From NCBI GenBank assembly GCA_021018815.1, contig JAITYX010000065.1, positions 295,001 to 359,000 of the forward strand: 64,000 nt of DNA, read 5' to 3'. The DNA is from Talinum fruticosum (Eukaryota; Streptophyta; Magnoliopsida; Caryophyllales; Talinaceae). The notes beneath the pieces were generated by a model that made no database searches, was not told where the DNA came from, and was given only the letters and a program-made list of their open reading frames with translations. Positions 11,087-23,299 of this stretch are shown here, piece by piece. A program made the translations under genes and the position numbers. Every line of letters starts with the position of its first letter. Within the stretch, counting starts at the first letter, position 1.

Positions 11087-13330
11087 GGGTGATAATGCGG
11101 ATGAAGTTAGGAAGTTGATCGTCAATTCAATTGCCATGATTTTTTGGGTATGTGTATAATGGGATTCATACTGATTGTATATGGGTAGGATGAAGTTAGG
11201 AAGTTGATCTTGAAGTCAATTACCATGATTTTTTGTTGCACGTGGTACTTGTTTGTATAGGCCTTAGTCTTCTTTTGGGAATATGTTTGTATAGGCCTTG
11301 CTCTTCTTTTGGGAATATGTTGTATATGATGATGTCACTTTTGTATGTATGAAATGCATATTGGTACTACTTTATGGGATAATGACAATCATTCCGTACT
11401 CGTCCCCTCCAAAAACGTGTCATTCTCCATTAGCCCATTGGGGATATCCATCATGGTTATTCCATGGAAGGTATGCTACATTTCATAAAAGGTTATACTT
11501 GCAATTAATGCCATCACCAAGTAGGCTATTGATATCGGGTAGAAAATCGAACTTGAACCCGTTCTTCCACCTCATCGAAATAAAGTATCGACCTTTTGTA
11601 GAAGACCATCCGAACTATAAAATCTACAAATTTGAAATGTCACATATCTCCCAAAGCCACAACAATATTAAAGATAATGCTAAGCCTCTTTATAAACAAG
11701 TGGCACATCACTCACCGAGATTGTAAATGCTCGTTGAAAAGCTCTGTTTGTCGGTTGCCACTTGGAAGCCTATTTTTGAAGGACAAATCCATTTCATTTA
11801 GACACGAGACGCCAATGGAAGCCTAGTTTTTGAAGGATTGTTGGCTCATTGGACATCAAATGAGAAATTAAGGGAAATTGTTTTCCAATTATGAAGCTCT
11901 AAAATGTCGCTTTACATGGATTTGGGGCAACTTCACATCCAAAAACAACATCGTTGCCTATTCCGAGCCGTTCACGATCCACCTTAATCTCCTACCATAC
12001 AACTACTGAATCTCCTACCATACAACTGCTTGTTCATCGGGGTAGCAAAAATATAAACATGCATAAGCTTGTCCCCATAAATCTTAACGAGAAACTTCAA
12101 TGGAACAGATACCATTTACAAAATAAGCGAGTCCAAACAACATAACTTCATTTACACGGTGATTGGATGATTCATTACAAGGATCTCAAGCTAACATACA
12201 ATACTCTTCCCATAGTAAGTATGAAGAAGAGGAACTCGCATTCTACATACCCTCATTTCCTCGATATGTCCGCACTCTACCTTGAAGAACATCCGTCTAC
12301 AAGTGAACTTAAAAGTCATTTGGGTGAGTTATGACCTGATAGGTTGTCTGTAAAGTCGTGCATTTGTAGTAATGAATCAAACAATTCCAACAAGAAAGTT
12401 TTAGGTTGGACTTGGGTTGGGTTAATTACATACTAGAATGGACTCGATGAGATATCTAGACCGAATTGTGTTTAAAATATAATTGGCAAATGAGTCGTTC
12501 AATTTGATTTTACGAAGGGTCAATTTCGAGATCAGGTCTTGTTCGGGTCTATTGATGTTTGGTCCAATAGGTATGTCCTACAATGAAAAACAACGGATAA
12601 AAAGGTTCTGGTCGGGTTCGATTCACTTAAGGACATTTCGGGTTTCGGGTCCAATTTGGTTTAGTTGTTTCGGACCTACGCTTTGGAGTCCTGGAATTCA
12701 CAATGTATCGAAATCAAGATCTTTTCAAGGAAATGTATGTTCTCTTCGAGATAGGCACCACATATAGTAAGTACATTACACATACCACAAAGAGTTAAGT
12801 AATGCAACAAACATTTCAAGGACGTGTATGTTATTTTAAAGGACATGTATGTTCTCTTCGATTGCAAAAGCTTGATATAGACGAAAATTTGAGAGACATT
12901 TTCTTAAAATGAAGAAAGTAAATACGTAAAGAAGGTTGTAACCTAAAAAGGTATAGAAAGACTAAAGTCGTGCGGATGTTAATGCAAGTGTCATTTACCC
13001 TGTTTGAAGCCATTGAAGTGACATGGGTTAGGAATAACGCTCAGTCATTTGCTTTGTATTTGATGTTTATAATCTCCTTGTCCAACAAGAACATCATACA
13101 CAATTATCCTCTTATCTCGTACTCAGTAGACACTATATCTCGCTTATGCGATATCCTAGCAACCCCCATTACTATACGTTCCTACACAATGTGTTTGGTT
13201 TTCATATCTTATATTCATGTTTCACGATCGAAAATGTAACAAGCATGATCACCGCCAGCGGTAGCAAAATACGCATCATTCTAAGGCATGAACACAATTC
13301 GCAATTAATGCTATATATATAAACAACCTA
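11087..13330. other. Unassigned intergenic DNA
   Basis: No gene supported. Small features: GATGAAGTTAGGAAGTTGATC is repeated at about 11099 and 11189; a G-rich TTGGGTTGGGTT-like stretch lies at 12400-12660; TGTATGTTCTCTTCGA-like repeats occur at about 12735 and 12847. A 142-codon frame at 11298-11726 has no recognisable motif and biased composition, so I do not call it. Confidence 0.4.
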
Positions 13331-15240
13331 TTGATAATCAATAAGCTCCAAACATACAGGACAAGTACAACAACCTCTTGTGTAAAGCAAAACATAGTTT
13401 TCTTGCTTGTACATAGTAGTTGTTCATAGCTTTGAAAGGATTCGAAGCAAATGGTGCATACCTAGTATCATAGTGAGGAAGGTGAAGATATGAATGGTTC
13501 AGGGAAGTGGGCAATGTCGCCATTTAGGAGGCTCGAGTAGCGACTTATCACGGAGAAGTCCGATATCAATGTCGTCAAAGAAAAGTCCATTGGCCTTCAA
13601 GGACAACAAGTCCATAAACAGACATGACGTAAACCCCACAGTCGTACTCCACTACCATAACATTTTCCAAGAAAGGAAGGCGAGTGTTACATATGGTAAT
13701 ACATTGACTATGTACAACAACACGTAACGTGCTTGGAGAATGTAACATGCCGTAAGATATGAACGGTTAGGTTAGGAAAAGAACACCGACTTTTTTTCGT
13801 TGAGGGCGATCGTGGTGCTGAACTTCCCATGAGAAAGCATCATGTATATCCGTGCATGATTTCAATGCGGATGCAATAGCGACTTTCTCGCAATGACACA
13901 CTTAGTTAGGGAAATATAAAATGATAGAGAAAGCCGGTTAATATACGGCAACGAATCCTAAACAAGGACGCTTACCGCTGCCCCGACCAGGTTAGATTGA
14001 GCTTCCCCTTCTTACTTTTCGACGATGCCCCCTTCAAACGTAGGGAGTCATACCCTAAGAATCGCCTCGCATGGAAGTCATCTGCTAAGAGCACCGAATG
14101 TCCGACCTTTCCCTCTAGTAGGGGCATGAAGACCTGCAACGGACATGATTTGCTTACGAATAGCGAGAATAGATAAGGTAATTGTACCTCCTTCGAGGGC
14201 ATTGTCCCGCATCGTGCAGCATGGACAGCCTTTATGTTGTTGTGCAAGAAAGAGAAACACAATGTAGAAGCGGATGAAGACAAAAAGTAGTAATTGTCGT
14301 ACACATTACTCAACAAAATAAGGAAAATCTTCAGTATGTTTATTCTTTCCATTCTTGGTCCGTGTATTCTTAGTGTGCGGATGGTACTGAATGGTACAAC
14401 TAATTATATGTCACTTACGAGTGTACATTGTCAATTTCACGGGAACATTAATACCAGACATTTAACAACATAGGAAACTATATGCCGATACATAACGTCG
14501 AATAGCACCATTCTCCCAAAATATGAACCTATGTATATGTAAAGATACTAATGAAAGAAATTGCGTGGAATGCTACCCAAATTAGGAAGGCTGAAATTTG
14601 CAATGTATGGAGGCATAGAAAATATATATACAAAAGTGTTTATAACGACCCTTACCTTTGTCGGGATTGTGTGGAGCACCTTACCCCTAGAACGGGGTCG
14701 TGGCGACCGTAGCTGGTACATTCGCCTTTGATGCACGTGCACGACCCCGCTTGTGGGGGTTAGTATATGGTGAAGACTCGGAGCTGGGAAGGGACTCTTT
14801 TTCTAGGGAAAATTTTCAATTGAGACCCAATGGTTGATCCGGCCTTTTGTGTTGAAGATTGTCCCCGTTGCCGTCCATATCAATAGTTGGCTCATCCTCC
14901 TTCCCAAGCCGTGGAACAACACATAGTCCCAACATAGTTGTTACTTCCCTTTTGATCATGGAAGTTGATAGGTTGACCTCAGCACTCATGCTGGCTGCCA
15001 CATTATGTCCCTCATATGGCTATACATCATCACCAATCGTACATGTAGCATCACTTGGAGGAGCCTCGCTTGCCTTCAACCTCATCTCCAACTCTAGCAG
15101 ACCTCTGTCTCAATGAATCAAGCTCTTCATGTGTTGTGCGATGAGCTTCCTTCTCCGTTGTGCACAGGTCACGCGCACATCGCAACCACTCCTCCAAGCT
15201 CAAGCACTCCCTCAAAGGAAGAAAACAACACAAATAAATA
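13330..15240 (-). pseudogene. Transposon-type protein, C-terminal half with Ulp1-like protease
   Basis: Read on the minus strand from 15240 downward: a short coiled-coil segment (EELDSLRQRSARVGDEVE), a linker ending in a basic segment (PHKRGRARASKANVPATVAT, near 14700), then a Ulp1-like core. The core shows VFMPLLEGKVGHSVLLA (His, near 14090), GYDSLRLKG (Asp, near 14040) and EYDCGVYVM (Cys, near 13645), followed after a frame change by LLSLKANGLFFDDID. His, Asp and Cys in this order and spacing fit C48 proteases carried by plant MULE and CACTA elements. Frameshifts and stops break it. The N-terminal half is probably the segment at 21360-22760. Confidence 0.5.
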
Positions 15241-16440
15241 AGACAAAAAACCTCACAGATTGACTTGTGAACGTTAGCATCCGCACAAGTTGAAAGTTAT
15301 TGATGTGTTATTTCCATTAGCATTTGGACAATTTCATAACCAATTTATGTATTCATAACCACTACTCGCTATAACCAATTTCACCAACATAAGTCATTGC
15401 TATTAAGGTGCTTGAAAATTCAAGAGTAGTTCCCTCACATGCATGCGTTGAACTAAAATGGTGTAGCCAACCAAATCGGTTTCACCGTATGACTCAAGTA
15501 TAAGAGTGAGTGCATTGTTTACTATATTGTCAAAAAATTGTTAGAGGAACGACTGAGACATTCCGATACGCTAATAGTCAATAGGGAAATTTCTCACGTC
15601 GAAGAAAAATTCCTGTCGAAATTTCAACAACAGTAGAGTTTATCCATCTTTTTCCTTCCTCTTTTTTAGGGGGAGGGGAAAAGGGGAAGGTGTACAAGGA
15701 TAAGGGAGCCCATAGCAAGGGAGGCTTACGGGAGGTAAGGGGTTACATCTTGTTTTTCAACCTTCAACCTTTTGCTTTCACCGATTGGGTGGGGATAGAA
15801 GTTCTTATTTAGGTTGTCTTTCAAAATTTTTGTGCCATTGTGAAGGAAAACCTTACGTTTATTTGTCATTTACACATTTGATATTTCCCTGCCTTCATAA
15901 TTTCACTAGATGAGCTTTGATGTCGCTTTTAAACATGATGCGGATAGATGATATAAACAGAGGATATAGTTCGTGCTGCAAAGTTGACATGTTACACATC
16001 GGTTCGGATGCCCGCAACACCTCACAACATGAAGAATGAATTTAACAACTACAAGTTGTCATTTTCTCTACTATTTTAACTCCATTTCATGTTGATATCA
16101 TATCATTTGTTAGTCATGCCACCGTGAGTGGTTGTTTTTTATTTAGAAAGGCTTAGCAACAAAACTTCTTCCTTTTGACTATAAGGATAGATGTAATTAT
16201 AGACGACCTCAAGCTCCATAATATTATTATACTACTCCACACTACTATTATACTATTCAATACTCATACTCGTAGACACCTAAAAAGTGTCATCCTTTAT
16301 CTCTTTATTTCGTGTTTTGTTTGTTGGCCCGATGATGATAATCCCAAGTCCTGTTTGTGAATTTTGGATCTTGGACTGTGATCGACCGGTGCAATATAAG
16401 CCTATAAACCACAAAGAACCCCAAGCACCAAATAAATAAC
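15241..16440. other. Unassigned intergenic or intronic DNA
   Basis: AT-rich, with a short purine-rich patch at about 15665-15740 (GGGGGAGGGGAAAAGGGGAA). I see no coding motif, repeat or splice-consistent exon. Confidence 0.3.
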
Positions 16441-18380
16441 CTTTTATCTTAGGTCAGTCCACAAATCCTCTTTTCTTTCGGACCATCCAAGAACCAGGGC
16501 AAGCCTTTAGAGATTGTGGCGTCCCATGTTGTGTGCCTGGGAAATTCCAAGTGCAGAATACCGCATTCTACTTTTGTCCAAATAAGACAAGGAGTTGAAG
16601 ACCTAAAAATGATGTTAAAGTGTTGCATTTCATGATCAAGAGTATCAAAGTGTTTCGTTTTAAGCTTCACGAGATAGCCCACACGAGCCTTGAAGCTTCA
16701 CCCTCTAAACGACATTGTGGCCAGCGCCCGCCTTCTAGAAGCATGGTGGAATGGTGCATTTTGAGCTTGGAGAGTCCTCCGAGGCACAACTAGGGCATGA
16801 AACCCTAGGAGGGTCCGATTGGCCGGCGCCCGCCTTCTCTTTTACCCGACTCTATCCGATTTTATCCTTTTGCTCGATCCTGGTTCTATCTCTTAGGATT
16901 TGGCCCGGTTTTATTTCATTTGTTTGGACGGCTGATAAGAGGTAAACCCTAGGTCATTTATGACCTAGATCCTCTCTTATAAATAGAGACGTATGACTCT
17001 CATTCCCATATGGCTTTCGCCTTAACATTACGCTGCTGAAAGCCAATCTAAATACTCTCACCTAAACATCACTTTATTGAAATTTTTATAAGCATTCATC
17101 TTTCACCATTGAATCCCTATAAAGAGCTAAAGAATATTCAATTATTATGATCTCTGGGCACTCATTCAACTGATCACTACCCTACCTCGGACACAATTCA
17201 CAAAACTAGCCCTTTTCTTTGGATTGTCGCTATTTCATCAAGAGATCCAAGTATGGAGATCCAGATTGGCAAGGTAGGACAACCTAAGGGCCATATTTCA
17301 GCCTTCGAATGGTTTTTTTGTTTTATTACTTACCATTTGTGGTTTAAGAGATGTAATCGCTTTAATTTCCTCCCCGACCGATGTTATCTTTTCATTTCTC
17401 GCTTTTATTTCCTTTATCGCTTTCTTTACCGCTTTTTCTTTATTTTTCTCCTTATTATGTTTTGATTGCTTTAATTTTGCTTCGCATGTTGTATGCTTGT
17501 TTTCTTACATCATGATTAACGCACTACTCGAACTAGTAATGGCCATCTTCGGACGGGCGGAATGGATGGGTTTATCCCTATGTTTCGTACGCTCGCCCCG
17601 AATCCGATTCTCAGCTCAAAACCGATGGAGTCAATTTTTTAGCCTTTTTCGGTCTTAGTTTTCCCATACTAAGATCAAGAGAGCAAATTTTCTTCTTTAT
17701 GTTTTTGTTAGTTTTCTCTTCCTAAAACCGACTGGCGACTCCCTTATTTTATGTTTTGTTCTACGCAAAATCACCTCTCTCGTGTTTTCCGGTTGCAGGA
17801 AAAATTATATTGGGTTCCGGATCTGCCCATTAGGCAGAGGCCGAGGCTGGTTTCACCAACCACGACCTTTGGTCGGTGCCCGCCTTCCTTGGTGCAGGCC
17901 ACGGCCAATACTACGGGGTCGATGATGGTGGCTTCGGTCTAGATTGATGTTTTCACATCAATCCGGCCCTAAAGGCTCACGAGTAGAACCATAACCCTAA
18001 TATCGTTAATTCCTTAATTAGAAAATAAGATCCCGAGAATTTTAAAAATAATTTATAAAATAAAAGGTTAATAAAACTGCTATTCAACTTTGCTTAATTC
18101 GCTTTAAATCGGATTTAATAAAACTTGGAAAATCTTAATTAAAGGTTCGTCCCCACTTTCTAAAATTCATCTTCAAAACCCTAAAATCATCCTTTCCACT
18201 TTCTTAAACCCTTACGCCGTAAAGGCACATGGGGAAGCTCGGTCCGGGGTTCCACCCCTAGGTCATGGTTCCTACACATACGTACAAAACATCAAAACAC
18301 TGGAAATCATCCACACCGACATAAAGTGGTATAACTTAAGAATATGGGTAGGTAGGTTACGGTTTTCCTTTTCAACTTAA
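16441..18380 (+). mobile_element. Ty3 Tat-like LTR and leader remnant
   Basis: The segment has an LTR-like layout: CGCCCGCCTTC-type motifs at about 16726, 16828 and 17879, a TATA box TATAAATA at 16978-16985, then a transcribed-looking region, and a CTGGCGACTCC match at 17732-17742. That motif is the core of the primer-binding region I associate with Tat/Ogre-type gypsy elements. No gag or pol follows before the G3BP-like fragment at 18395, and neither end could be fixed by a target duplication. Assignment to Tat is inference from these motifs. A duplicated AACTTAAGAATATG occurs at about 18327 and 18374, at the right border. Confidence 0.4.
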
Positions 18381-18394
18381 GAATATGAAAGAGG

Positions 18395-21095
18395 GGGCAG
18401 TATAACTCTTGTGCGTGCACTTCCTAGTGCTCCTAAAGCCGTCGTGGCAAATACAACTCCACAACCTCAAGCCTCTCCTGCTGGGCAATAATCTCAAGCG
18501 GATGCTATATCTACAACCTGTCTCGACTCTTCTGTTTCCAATGGCAAGCAATGGTACCGTGAGTACCATTGATCAAGTCGATGGTACATTAATGGACTAA
18601 TTACTCGTGATTTTAGATATACTATTTATGTACTTATTATTTGTAGGTTACCGTTCTCATTTTCTTTTCTTTTCTTATATTATGTTGCTTTCTAAGTTGT
18701 ATGAAATTTTCACGGACAAAGGCCACTCGTATACATTGGAGAATTGCCTTGGGATGCAAGAACCGAACTAGTTTGAAGGTGTGCTCGGGAGAGTCCGAGT
18801 CACCCTAGAGGAGGGTGAATAGGGTGATAGAAAATTCTTCGCGAAAACACACTCTTTTGGACGTAAAAGAGGCAAAGACAGTTTCGAGTCTAAACACGAG
18901 GTCGAAAAGATTGGACTCGAAAGCAATGAATCGGAAGAAACAAGAGCAGTTAGGTCTGTCTCGAGTCTAGAATGAACTCGGAAAGAGAACACGAGAGATT
19001 TTACGTGGAAACCATTGTATAAAATACCGTGAACTAATCGAACCCGAGTTGCTCCCTTGGACAACTCTATACAAGTTTTCCTAGACTCGAAGTTACCTTA
19101 TCTCGATCTAGTACTTCCTAGCTGAGATAACCCTTACAGCTAGGGACAACTAAGCTGAGTTAACCTTTACAGACTTAGTCAAGGGACCTTACAAAGAATC
19201 TAAGAAGAGTTTGTAACTAAGTACAAGACCTTACAACTCGAGAGTAATGAATTACGGAATGGGAGTTGTAAGTAGAAGATTGAAAGTAAATACAATGACT
19301 TTTCTCAAGTATGTATATTAACAATAGATTCGGCAATCTTCAAGTCTTGTGAAGTGGCTTCTATTTATATATAACCAAGCAGAGTAGCCGTTATCTTTAT
19401 CTCGCTGACCGAGAGTCCTCTCGTGACCGTTGATAATGGCTTTCCGAATCACTCGAAAGTATCCGTTGAAATATGAATGTTGGACAACGGTTTAACTCTC
19501 TTTGAAGTCCCAAAACCATCGGTTGTGTCTTGAAAAATGAGGTGGAAACCACCGTTAGGCTTAGCGTTCAGCTTTTCCGGATATGGAAGCGCATGCACTT
19601 CGACACAATCTTCGGGACTAAAGCAGTGGAGGTGAAAAGCCATATCTCGCTGGTGATTTGACGTTCGAAGCCGGCTACTTTTGTAGTTTGAAAAGATATC
19701 CTCGATTGAATAACCTACAAAAGTAAAACACTTTGGTCCAAGGTTAGACACGGATAATAAAATAATTATGATAATTACGCAATTGATTATCCGAGTCGTA
19801 AAAGAAATGGAATTTTCGAGTCTAATATCCATGATACTCGAATTCCATCCGACTTAGTCTTATGCGAAGAATCAAGTTCTATAACGAATATCGAGTGGGA
19901 AAAGCTTGATATAGACTAAGCATGAAATGAACTACGAATGCCGACTATGCAAACAATAGAACAACCACAAGTCGATTCTCGAGTGAGGAACGGCGGAATA
20001 CTGGTATATTCAAAATGCGATTAATCTGAGTGAGAGTGGACTCGGAATAAAGAACCAGCTTTCGAGTCGCTAACCGAAAAGCGATAAAAGAGATAAGTGA
20101 GGGCCGAATTACTTAGAGAAAATACTATTTTACTCAAGTAAGTTTCTAAGATACGAGAGAATGCCTTGGAATCAAAACTCTATATGTATAGAATCTTTAT
20201 ACTCGATTCCTTTTGCATGACTCGAAGAATATTGAGTAGTGTCCGAGTCTTCATAGTTGAAGAGGAATTGAAAAAGTTTGGGCCCATCAAGTGTAATAGT
20301 ATTCAAGTGTGGTCAAATAAGGTACCATAGAAGTTTAATTGTTTGCATTAGTCCTTTTAACATATGGTATTGGATCCACAGTCTTGTTTTCTAAACTTTG
20401 CATCCAACAGGGTTACTATTTTGGTTTTGTTGAGTATGAAGATGCTAGCGGATAGCAACAGAGCAATTGAGGTATGTCAAACTACATTGCTCCTTCTCTT
20501 CGGCTTTCTATATGAGCATGCCATTTGTTGTTTTTTACTTCTTTTTCATTTTAAGAATTTTTGTGAATATGCTTGGAGTTATGATTTTATTTACTATCCT
20601 TGAAGGCTGGAGCATTAGTCATCCCTTTGGTTTAATATGTATTTTAGACGAATCCTGTCTTCATCAATGTTCTTACTAGTTTGTTTGTAACACCGGCCGG
20701 TTTTCCGGCTATAATGGAACTTGAATTTCATGGACCAAGCACTTAATCTTGGCAAGGGAAAATGTCTCAATTGAATTGTGTTTATGGAGACGGCATGAAT
20801 CCAATAGTTGGTTTCACTAGAAAGGGCTAAAAATTCCTTAGTAAATTGTAATCCCACATCTTTTGATGGCATCACGAGTTCTATTTCTATTGATGTTCAT
20901 TCTATTAGTTGTTATTATTGGCAATAGGCAGCAGGTAACCCCTCCCCTCTTATGTGGTCACTCACTCATTATGTATAATTGCCAATGACACACAACTATT
21001 CTTCGGATGGGCACCATTCGAATTGGTGGGAAGGAAGCATTTATTAAAGAGAAAAAGACAACTACTCGAGGCACCATTCTGCAAGAATGAGGGGT
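18395..21095 (+). pseudogene. G3BP-like (NTF2/RRM family) gene fragment, split by a solo LTR
   Basis: Plus-strand exons encode the linker and RRM of a plant G3BP-like RNA-binding protein. 18395-18600 is a Pro/Ala/Gln/Ser-rich linker. A second exon has RNP2 (YIGELPWDARTELV, about 18731-18773), continues after the LTR with EEELKKFGPIK, and ends at donor 20322. The exon 20411-20471 has RNP1 (GYYFGFVEYEDA). A last exon near 21015-21085 reads IRIGGKEAFIKEKKTTTR, the end of the RRM in this family. Introns 20322-20410 and 20472 onward have GT-AG ends. The NTF2 half is not visible upstream. Breaks: a stop in the linker, a missing base before YIGE, an extra base near 20450, and the LTR at 18774-20253. 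In the family these proteins bind RNA in cytoplasmic stress granules; this copy is a pseudogene or captured fragment. Confidence 0.7.
18774..20253 (-). mobile_element. Solo LTR of a SIRE-like Ty1/copia element inserted in the RRM exon
   Basis: A 1,480 bp LTR in minus orientation. On the minus strand it starts TGAAGACTCGG and ends near CACCTTCA. Its end region (CACCCTAGAGGAGGGTGAATA on the plus strand) matches the reverse complement of the LTR ends at 46790 and 56155. It is flanked by perfect 5 bp target duplications TAGTT (18769-18773 and 20254-20258). No internal element sequence is left, so it arose by LTR-LTR recombination. A 127-codon frame inside it (19449-19832, minus) is LTR sequence, not a gene. 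Confidence 0.85.
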
Positions 21096-21359
21096 ACTGG
21101 ATTCGTTGAACATGCAACAACAACTATGAAAACATACCTCCGAATCCTCCAAATAAAATCAAAAATCATTCATCCGCATATATTCCGACACAACCGCCTG
21201 CGCAGCCTCATCTTCCCGTGGATGCAGGACAGGAACAAGTCTGCAGTTAACAATCATAAAATAATGAGCAACTACCGACATGTTCAATAATGATGTTAAC
21301 CCATCCCATCAATTACGAACAAATACTCAATTTTCTCACCTCCTCCTCTCTTATGAACT

Positions 21360-22760
21360 AAACTATGGACTCCGTGTCTTAGTGGAGCGGTCGCTAAACT
21401 CTAACCCAACTACGTAGCGTAGTGAACCGATGCCCATCTTGCTTGCTATACCATATGGTATGCTCATAAAACCACAACTGCACATTAAAATGAATTAGTT
21501 TCACACGGTACAATAATTCTCATACATTGAATAAACGCTAACACCAAAACAATACTACTTCTTAAGTAAGACACGCTTCACGTACCTAGAGTAGGACATA
21601 AAACCCATCAAGATTTATCTCGCGAGAGGTTAGATGTACACAACTTCCTCTCGAGTATCTTCAATGTTCTCCACCACATCCCTCCAAATAGCTTCAGCCC
21701 AAGCATAGTCCCCTAAACCCTCGGGATCATCTCGCATAACGCAACATATACCAATTTGCACCATTAGGAGAATGAGGGGAAAAACCCCACCGAGGACTAC
21801 CCAACAAGTACAACCTAAGCCACAACCCCATTTCTTATTGTATTGTGTGCTCATTTGCCAAGCTAACCATGGAATTGAAGTACTTCAACAAATCCGCTTC
21901 TTCCCAAGCCACGTTGCACTATAGATTCCACGCATTTCCTTTCCCACTCTCCTATGCGACTCATTAGCAATGTGCCAACGTTTGCCGACACTTGTGCCCC
22001 GTTCAAATCCACCTTCAGCCCTGTGCCCGGCAGCCCGGTTAGCAACATCACATCAAAGACGCTGAAAAGAATCCTCTTCCCTCCTCTTTGGAACGCCTTC
22101 CAACAAGGAACCCGCCGCTGATCGTGGCAAGCATCAAGTGTCTATCGGTATCCACCAGCCTATAATCAAGCACGGGTGCAAATGCCATCCCCCTCAGGAG
22201 TTCCCTATGGAAGTCATCTAGACTCATGTTCAATGTATCTAATGTTCCTAACATGCATCCGGATCGGAGGATAACATCCACATCATCCAAACATATACCC
22301 GTATGTCCCCCCGTCTAGATGTAGTTGTTGTCCTCTTCCTATACCCATGTCCGGGTCCGTGACTTCTCCCATATCATGCTCATCTCGATGTCCCCTCCAA
22401 GCTTGACATCATAAGCTCCGAGACATCATCTTCATTTTCGGATGTGTCCGTTTGCTCACGAACCGTGTCGAACCCTCCGACAACTCCACCACTTCCTCAT
22501 CGATGTCACGTTCTTTGTCCATACCCCCACCGTCTCGACCTTCCGGCTATCACAAAAGTCCTCCGCTTTTTCTCCCTCCCGGATGTGTCCCCATGGTCGG
22601 TCACATTCCGCACATTCAGCTTCGCTTTGGTACGAGGTTCAGCCACATGGATCGGGTAAATCCATGTCACCGCCTTCCCACTGGCCTTATCACTACCCTT
22701 TGCCTCGTTACTTTGTTGCTGCCTTCCCCGCTTCTGGTTTCCACATTTAGCAGTCATTTT
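21360..22760 (-). pseudogene. Transposon-type protein, N-terminal half
   Basis: Read on the minus strand from ATG near 22757: a basic N-terminus (MTAKCGNQKRGRQQQ), then pieces at 22290-22048 (DDVDVILRSGCML), 22051-21863 (MMLLTGLPGTGLKVDLNGAQ), 21854-21630 (DYAWAEAIWRDVVENIED) and, after a probable intron, 21490-21400 (LWFYEHTIWYSKQDG). This order (LLLTGLPATG-like, YAWAEAVW-like, LWFYEHT-like) is familiar from plant transposon-encoded proteins that carry a C-terminal Ulp1 protease. Such a protease lies on the same strand at 13330-15240, so I infer one gene split by later DNA. The function of this N-terminal domain is unknown. Multiple frame breaks. Confidence 0.5.
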
Positions 22761-22859
22761 TTCAACCTACAGCTTCAACACAACAAACATAACAATATTT
22801 AATTCAACATACTCGTACTTAAAATTAGAATAGTGAATAAAAGCCCTCAAAAACATCAC

Positions 22860-23290
22860 CTAACCACCAAAGATCACTCATTTGAATATGTAATACCAAA
22901 CCCGCAACTACTCAATCCTTGGATATTAACTACCATTATTGATGATAATAATCCAAACCAATCCTAATGCATTCACACAATGTTGTACAACCGCAACAGC
23001 TTAATTTAACATGCCACAACTACCAAAGTTAACTCATTTGAGTATGTAATACCAAATCAGCAACTACACAATCATAGGATGTCAACAACCATTATTCATG
23101 ATAACAATCCAAACCAATCCTAATAATGAATTTTCACAATGTTGTAAAGCTACAATAGTTCATTTTACTTGCCACAATAGCCACTAAAATTCACTCATTT
23201 GAATATGTAAAACCAAATCTCGCAACTACTTAATCCTTGGATGTCAACAACCATTATTCATGATAATAATGCAAACCAATCCTTGGATGT
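22860..23290. repeat. Minisatellite, ~159 bp unit, about 2.6 copies
   Basis: Units start near 22871, 23030 and 23189 with CACTCATTTGAATATGTAA-like sequence and share ACAACCATTATTCATGATAA and AATCCAAACCAATCC segments. The array lies directly upstream (minus strand) of the transposon-type gene at 22760, so it may be part of that element's 5' non-coding region. Confidence 0.75.
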
Positions 23291-23299
23291 CAATGACAA

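Noticed and set aside
11298..11726. 142-codon plus-strand ORF
   Set aside because: No motif, no homologous copy in the window and no splice or promoter context; could be chance.
19449..19832. 127-codon minus-strand ORF
   Set aside because: It lies wholly within the solo LTR; the related LTRs at 45264 and 54630 show only short non-matching frames in this part.
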